Below, piece by piece: positions 60,467-64,000 of a stretch of DNA of 64,000 nucleotides (its first letter is position 1; each line of letters opens with the position of its first letter). Source of the DNA: Tunturibacter empetritectus. GTDB taxonomy: Bacteria; Acidobacteriota; Terriglobia; Terriglobales; Acidobacteriaceae. The stretch spans positions 4,774,001 through 4,838,000 of the forward strand of contig NZ_CP132932.1 of the NCBI RefSeq assembly GCF_040358985.1, written 5' to 3'. The notes below the pieces were generated by a model. It worked only from the letters and a program-made list of their open reading frames with translations, was not told the origin of the DNA and did not search any database. A program made the position numbers and the translations under genes.

Positions 60467-60648
60467 TCTTGCAGGATTGGATCAAAGAGGCGAAGCTCCC
60501 TGTTTGTTTCGAGTAAAGAAGCGCTAATCCGGAAAGCGCGAAAACCCTTTTACTATATCGTTTTAGTTCGTATAGACTCACTTACGGTCCGTGAGCAAAC
60601 GATTGTCTGCTTCGTGGGACCGGTCCTACCTAGCCTGAAGGAGCATGA

Positions 60649-62868
60649 ATGTTATTTTTTCAGCGGTTCAGCGTTTTGTCGGTCTTTGCAGCGATGACTG
60701 TGGTGTTGTTTGGTTCAATGGCGGCAAATTCCCAGACCACGCCCGCCACCACGAACAGGCCTTGGATGAACAAGAGCCTCTCTCCGGATGAGCGCGCCAA
60801 TCTGGTGGCAGGCCAGATGACTCTTGATGAAAAGATGCAGATGGTTCACGGGACTGGCTGGGGGGTGCTGCGCGCGGGTGATCCGGTGCCGGCGAAGTCG
60901 AACTTCGCTGCAGGTTATATGGAGGGGATCGAGCGGCTTGGGATTCCGGGGATCGATCTTGCGGACTCCGCGGTCGGGGCTCGCATGGCCGCGTATCAGT
61001 CTCGTTATGCGACGCTGCTGCCTTCGACGCTTGGCGCCGCCTCAAGCTGGGATCCGGAGTCGGCGTTTCTATATGGCTCCGTGATAGGCCGTGAGCTTCG
61101 TGCGTGGGGCTCGAATATGACAATCGGCGGCGGTGTGAACATCACGCGAGAGCCACGCAATGGCCGCAACTTCGAGTACGCAGGGGAAGATCCGATTCTT
61201 GCCGGGACGATGACGGGCAATCTCGAGAAGGGCGTCTTCTCGCAGCATGTGATGAGCGACATCAAACACTATGCTCTGAATGATCAGGAGACTGGGCGGA
61301 CTGTGGTCAACGCGCTGCTCGACAAAAAGGCTCTGCGCGAGTCGGACATGCTTGCCTTCGAGGTGTCGATTGGGATTGCGGAGCCGTCGGCGGTGATGTG
61401 CTCTTACAACCTGTATGAGGGCGACCATACCTGCGAGAACGACTATCTGCTCAACGAAGTTTTGAAGAAGGACTTCAAGTTCAAGGGCTGGGTGGTCTCG
61501 GATTGGGGCGCGACCCATAGTACAGTCAAGGCCGCGCTGAACGGGATGGATCAGGAGATGCCAGGCGACGAAAACTACTTCAATGCGCCTCTGAAGAAGG
61601 CGGTTGAAGGCGGGCAGGTCCCCGCGGCTCGACTGGACGACATGGTTCATCGCATTCTGCGCAGCATGTTTGCAGCGGGTGTGGTGGATGATCCGCCGGT
61701 CCGTACAGTCGTCGATCCGTTCCGTGGGCGAGATGACGCGCAGCACATTGCTGAAGAGAGCATCGTTCTGTTGAAGAACGCGGATCATATTCTTCCGCTG
61801 AAGGCGGCGGCTTCGAGCTCGATTGCGATTATCGGTTCGCATGCGGATGTGGGTGTTCTTTCGGGAGGCGGCTCGGCTCAGGTGGATGCGCCGGGCGGCA
61901 ATGCTGCGGACCCGAAGGCGGGCGGTTCCGGCTGGACCGAGCATGTCTACTTCCCTTCTTCTCCGCTCAAGAACATTCAGGCGCACTCGCCTCAGGCTTC
62001 GGTACGGTACGTGGATGGGTTGGATACTGCCGCGGCCGTGAAGCTGGCTAAGTCTTCTTCTGTGGCTATCGTTTTTGTGAATCAGCCGATGCAGGAAGGA
62101 ATGGATGCGGTGACTCTGTCACTGCCTGACAATCAAGATGCGCTGGTCGAGGCGGTTGCAGCGGCGAATCCGAACACTATCGTCGTGATCGAAAATGGCG
62201 GACCGGTGAGTATGCCGTGGGTTCAACGTGTGAAGGGCGTGGTCGAGATGTGGTATCCCGGCATCGGCGGCGCGCAGGCTCTGGCCAACATCCTCTTCGG
62301 CGAGGTGAATCCTTCGGGCAAGCTGCCAGTCACGTTTGCAAAAGATGAGGCACAGTTGCCGCATCCTGTGGTGCCGGGTCTTGAGGGAGTGCCACCTGGC
62401 CCCAACCAGGAGCATCCGGTTAAACCATTCGACGTGAACTACAACTCGGAGGGCGCCAAGGTCGGTTACAAATGGTTTGAGGCAACCAACAAGCAGCCAC
62501 TCTTCCCGTTTGGCTTCGGCTTGTCTTACACCACCTATGCTTACTCTGGCCTGGCTGTCGATGATGCCAAGCGCACGGTTCACTTCACGGTTCGCAACAC
62601 CGGAGTACACGAGGGCACCGAGATCGCCGAGGTCTACGTCGCTCTGCCAGCAGCTGCGAAGGAGGACTACAAGCGGCTTGCAGCATGGCAGCGGGTGAAG
62701 CTGGCTCCCGGCGAGTCGAAGGAGGTTACGTTGCCGCTGCATCCGCTCTCGCTTACGGTCTTCAACACGGATCAGAACGGATGGCAGCTGCTTCCGGGCG
62801 AGTACAAAGTTACGGCGGGGCCGTCCTCCAGCGACACTCCGCTGAAGGCTACGCTGCACGTTCAGTAA
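60649..62868 (+). CDS. Secreted GH3 beta-glucosidase
   Basis: Hydrolyses terminal beta-linked glucose or xylose from oligosaccharides. The 739-residue protein has a signal peptide (about residues 1-29) and an N-terminal GH3 barrel with GIDLADSAVGARM, GGGVNITREPRNGRNFEYAGEDP, KHYALNDQE and the nucleophile Asp in GWVVSDWGATHS. The C-terminal domain includes ESIVLLKNADHILPLK, and the fibronectin-III-like end VHFTVRNTGVHEGTEIAEVYV. The length is typical of full three-domain GH3 enzymes. An AAGGAG lies 5 nt before the ATG. The substrate may be a plant or fungal glucan; not decidable here. Confidence 0.93.
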   Translation: MLFFQRFSVLSVFAAMTVVLFGSMAANSQTTPATTNRPWMNKSLSPDERANLVAGQMTLDEKMQMVHGTGWGVLRAGDPVPAKSNFAAGYMEGIERLGIPGIDLADSAVGARMAAYQSRYATLLPSTLGAASSWDPESAFLYGSVIGRELRAWGSNMTIGGGVNITREPRNGRNFEYAGEDPILAGTMTGNLEKGVFSQHVMSDIKHYALNDQETGRTVVNALLDKKALRESDMLAFEVSIGIAEPSAVMCSYNLYEGDHTCENDYLLNEVLKKDFKFKGWVVSDWGATHSTVKAALNGMDQEMPGDENYFNAPLKKAVEGGQVPAARLDDMVHRILRSMFAAGVVDDPPVRTVVDPFRGRDDAQHIAEESIVLLKNADHILPLKAAASSSIAIIGSHADVGVLSGGGSAQVDAPGGNAADPKAGGSGWTEHVYFPSSPLKNIQAHSPQASVRYVDGLDTAAAVKLAKSSSVAIVFVNQPMQEGMDAVTLSLPDNQDALVEAVAAANPNTIVVIENGGPVSMPWVQRVKGVVEMWYPGIGGAQALANILFGEVNPSGKLPVTFAKDEAQLPHPVVPGLEGVPPGPNQEHPVKPFDVNYNSEGAKVGYKWFEATNKQPLFPFGFGLSYTTYAYSGLAVDDAKRTVHFTVRNTGVHEGTEIAEVYVALPAAAKEDYKRLAAWQRVKLAPGESKEVTLPLHPLSLTVFNTDQNGWQLLPGEYKVTAGPSSSDTPLKATLHVQ

Positions 62869-62914
62869 GGATCAGCGCCTGAGCCTGTTGATGGCGGCTC
62901 AGGCGCTGATCCTT
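62867..62914 (+). terminator. Long perfect hairpin after the GH3 gene
   Basis: A 19-bp perfect stem (62867-62885 with 62896-62914) and a 10-nt loop start at the GH3 stop codon. No T-run follows. It may act as terminator or mRNA 3' stabiliser. Confidence 0.75.
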
Positions 62915-62938
62915 GGGCGTTCACTATGATAAGTACTT

Positions 62939-63808
62939 ATGCCTGCCCGACTCATTATCAATGCGGACGACTTCGGCCTCACTCGTGGGGTTAACCGCGC
63001 CGTCATGGAGCTTCACCAGGCTGGGTCGTTGACCTCTGCCACGTTGATGGCGACCGGGGCGGCGTTCGACGATGCTGTGGCGCTTGCCCGCACCAATCCT
63101 ACCCTTGGTGTCGGCTGTCACATCACGCTCACAGATGGTCTCCCTGTCTCGCCGGCGCAAAGCATCTCTACGCTGCTGGGTCCTGATGGCACGACGTTTC
63201 GTCCGTCGCTTGTCGATTTTGTGCAGGCGCTGGTACGCGGCAAGATCAGCGAAGATGAGGTGGAACGGGAGGCGCTTGCGCAGGTGGAGAAGCTACGAGG
63301 CGCAGGCATCGAGGTTACTCATCTGGATACGCATAAGCACACACATCTTTTCCCAGCTGTCACGAGGCCTCTTCTGCGCGTTGCAGAACGCTGCGGCATT
63401 GGCGCGATTCGCAATCCGTTCGAGGATCCCTGGAGTCTTGCTCTTGGACACGGGAACCGCATTCGACGCCTCCAGGTGAAGCTGCTTGGCAGTCTTCACA
63501 GCAGGTTCGAACGCCAGCCGCAGATTCGTAACTCTCGCGTGCTAACTACCGACGGAACGATTGGGATCTCCGCGACCGGCCATCTGGACGCCCCTACCCT
63601 GCATGAGCTTTTGCTTGCTCTGCCGGCTGATGGAACCTTTGAACTCTGCTGCCATCCCGGTTACAACGATAGGGATCTCGATCTCGTCACCACTCGGCTT
63701 CGCACCCATCGTGACGTGGAGCGAGACGCTTTGCTCACCGAGGTTCCCGCGCGGTCTTTGCGACCAAATGCGCCGCAGCTCATCAACTATGGGGACCTTG
63801 TAGCCTAA
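62939..63808 (+). CDS. ChbG/HpnK (YdjC) family carbohydrate deacetylase
   Basis: The family removes acetyl groups from N-acetylated sugars using a metal-bound Asp/His site. The 289-residue protein begins RLIINADDFGLTRGVNRAV (metal Asp pair), followed by VGCHITLTDGLPV (metal His), VTHLDTHKHTHLFPAV (His cluster) and FELCCHPGYND. The length fits. The gene lies 113 bp before bshA in the same direction. It may therefore deacetylate the BshA product (normally done by BshB of another family), or act on chitooligosaccharides or hopanoid precursors. The family is sure, the substrate is not. Confidence 0.9.
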   Translation: MPARLIINADDFGLTRGVNRAVMELHQAGSLTSATLMATGAAFDDAVALARTNPTLGVGCHITLTDGLPVSPAQSISTLLGPDGTTFRPSLVDFVQALVRGKISEDEVEREALAQVEKLRGAGIEVTHLDTHKHTHLFPAVTRPLLRVAERCGIGAIRNPFEDPWSLALGHGNRIRRLQVKLLGSLHSRFERQPQIRNSRVLTTDGTIGISATGHLDAPTLHELLLALPADGTFELCCHPGYNDRDLDLVTTRLRTHRDVERDALLTEVPARSLRPNAPQLINYGDLVA

Positions 63809-63921
63809 CGGCGCGCGTTTGCGAATAGCTGATGAACCGCCGGACGCCAAAGAGTCTTATGAGATCGTTGCTTCGTCCAATAGCAGGAGAAGTGGATGCA
63901 GCCTAAAGATATGGGAAGACT

Positions 63922-64000
63922 ATGAAGATCGGCATCACCTGTTATCCCACCTACGGCGGCAGCGGTGTCGTCGCCACTGAGCTTGGTATTGAACTGGCTG
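63922..64000 (+). CDS. bshA: BshA, N-acetyl-alpha-D-glucosaminyl L-malate synthase (partial, start only)
   Basis: Joins UDP-GlcNAc and L-malate as the first step of bacillithiol synthesis. Only 26 codons are in the window: MKIGITCYPTYGGSGVVATE continuing LGIELA, the very characteristic GT4-type BshA N-terminus with the glycine loop. The ATG follows GGGAAGA. The rest is outside the window. Confidence 0.85.
   Translation, partial: MKIGITCYPTYGGSGVVATELGIELA

Noticed and set aside
1..64000. tRNA, rRNA, CRISPR array, prophage or insertion-sequence transposase
   Set aside because: No T-loop pattern, regularly spaced repeats, integrase or transposase-like protein was recognised on reading both strands.

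Overview
The window is high-GC bacterial chromosome with no rRNA, tRNA, CRISPR array or recognisable transposase. The gene mix suggests an acidobacterium of the Granulicella/Edaphobacter/Terriglobus type: fused envelope-polysaccharide enzymes, an HTH-TolB-like-TPR regulator, a PEP-CTERM protein, many secreted glycoside hydrolases, a bacillithiol gene and short dispersed palindromes. This assignment is inference from gene content only.

Layout. 0-1.6 kb: start of a non-ribosomal peptide synthetase gene (leaves the window on the minus strand) and a divergent Sfp-type phosphopantetheinyl transferase. 2.1-6.4 kb: a stress island with a DoxX / ECF sigma / anti-sigma operon on the minus strand, facing away from a bufferin-like metallophore operon (Cys-rich secreted precursor, MNIO/DUF692 enzyme, DUF2063 partner). 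6.7-12.8 kb: two GH13 enzymes, a large alpha-amylase-family protein and glycogen debranching GlgX. 13.1-17.6 kb: larE, larC, a Tat-type aldo/keto reductase and larB, which make the nickel-pincer cofactor. 18.4-22.7 kb: on the opposite strand uxaC, a LarA homologue with all nickel-pincer residues, gluconokinase and an SDR dehydrogenase. Together they suggest a nickel-dependent route from glucuronate to 6-phosphogluconate. 22.9-25.7 kb: MsrB and a porin. 25.9-33.8 kb: GH20 hexosaminidase, a YegD-like Hsp70 and a 1374-residue fusion of a sodium/solute symporter, a beta-lactamase-fold hydrolase and a NamZ-type exo-muramidase, which together look like a cell-wall sugar salvage system. 33.9-38.0 kb: PhoU, then a Cys-rich leader peptide and attenuator-like hairpin ahead of sulfite/nitrite reductase and two siroheme genes. 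38-45 kb: PEP-CTERM and Gly-rich surface proteins, phenylalanine hydroxylase, secreted proteins and an HTH-TPR regulator. 45-53 kb: PilZ protein plus atypical NarL-type regulator, an ATP-grasp-like protein, a membrane glycosyltransferase and a GH18/CE4/GT2 fusion. 53-60 kb: P5C dehydrogenase, a secreted protein recently frameshifted by a 20-bp duplication, a second atypical NarL regulator, a receiver/thioredoxin-reductase-like fusion with a cyclic-nucleotide-domain histidine kinase, and a lipoprotein. 60-64 kb: VOC protein, GH3 beta-glucosidase, ChbG/HpnK deacetylase and the start of bshA.

How the parts connect. The same promoter-like pattern (GTAACC, 18 nt, then C-x-A-A or a near match) lies upstream of doxX, the bufferin precursor and msrB, so the local ECF sigma factor may control a metal and oxidative stress regulon. 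The lar genes supply the cofactor that the LarA homologue needs. The base composition of the plus strand changes from C-rich to G-rich near 20 kb whichever way the genes point, which is the polarity expected at a replication-strand switch or the edge of an inverted segment.
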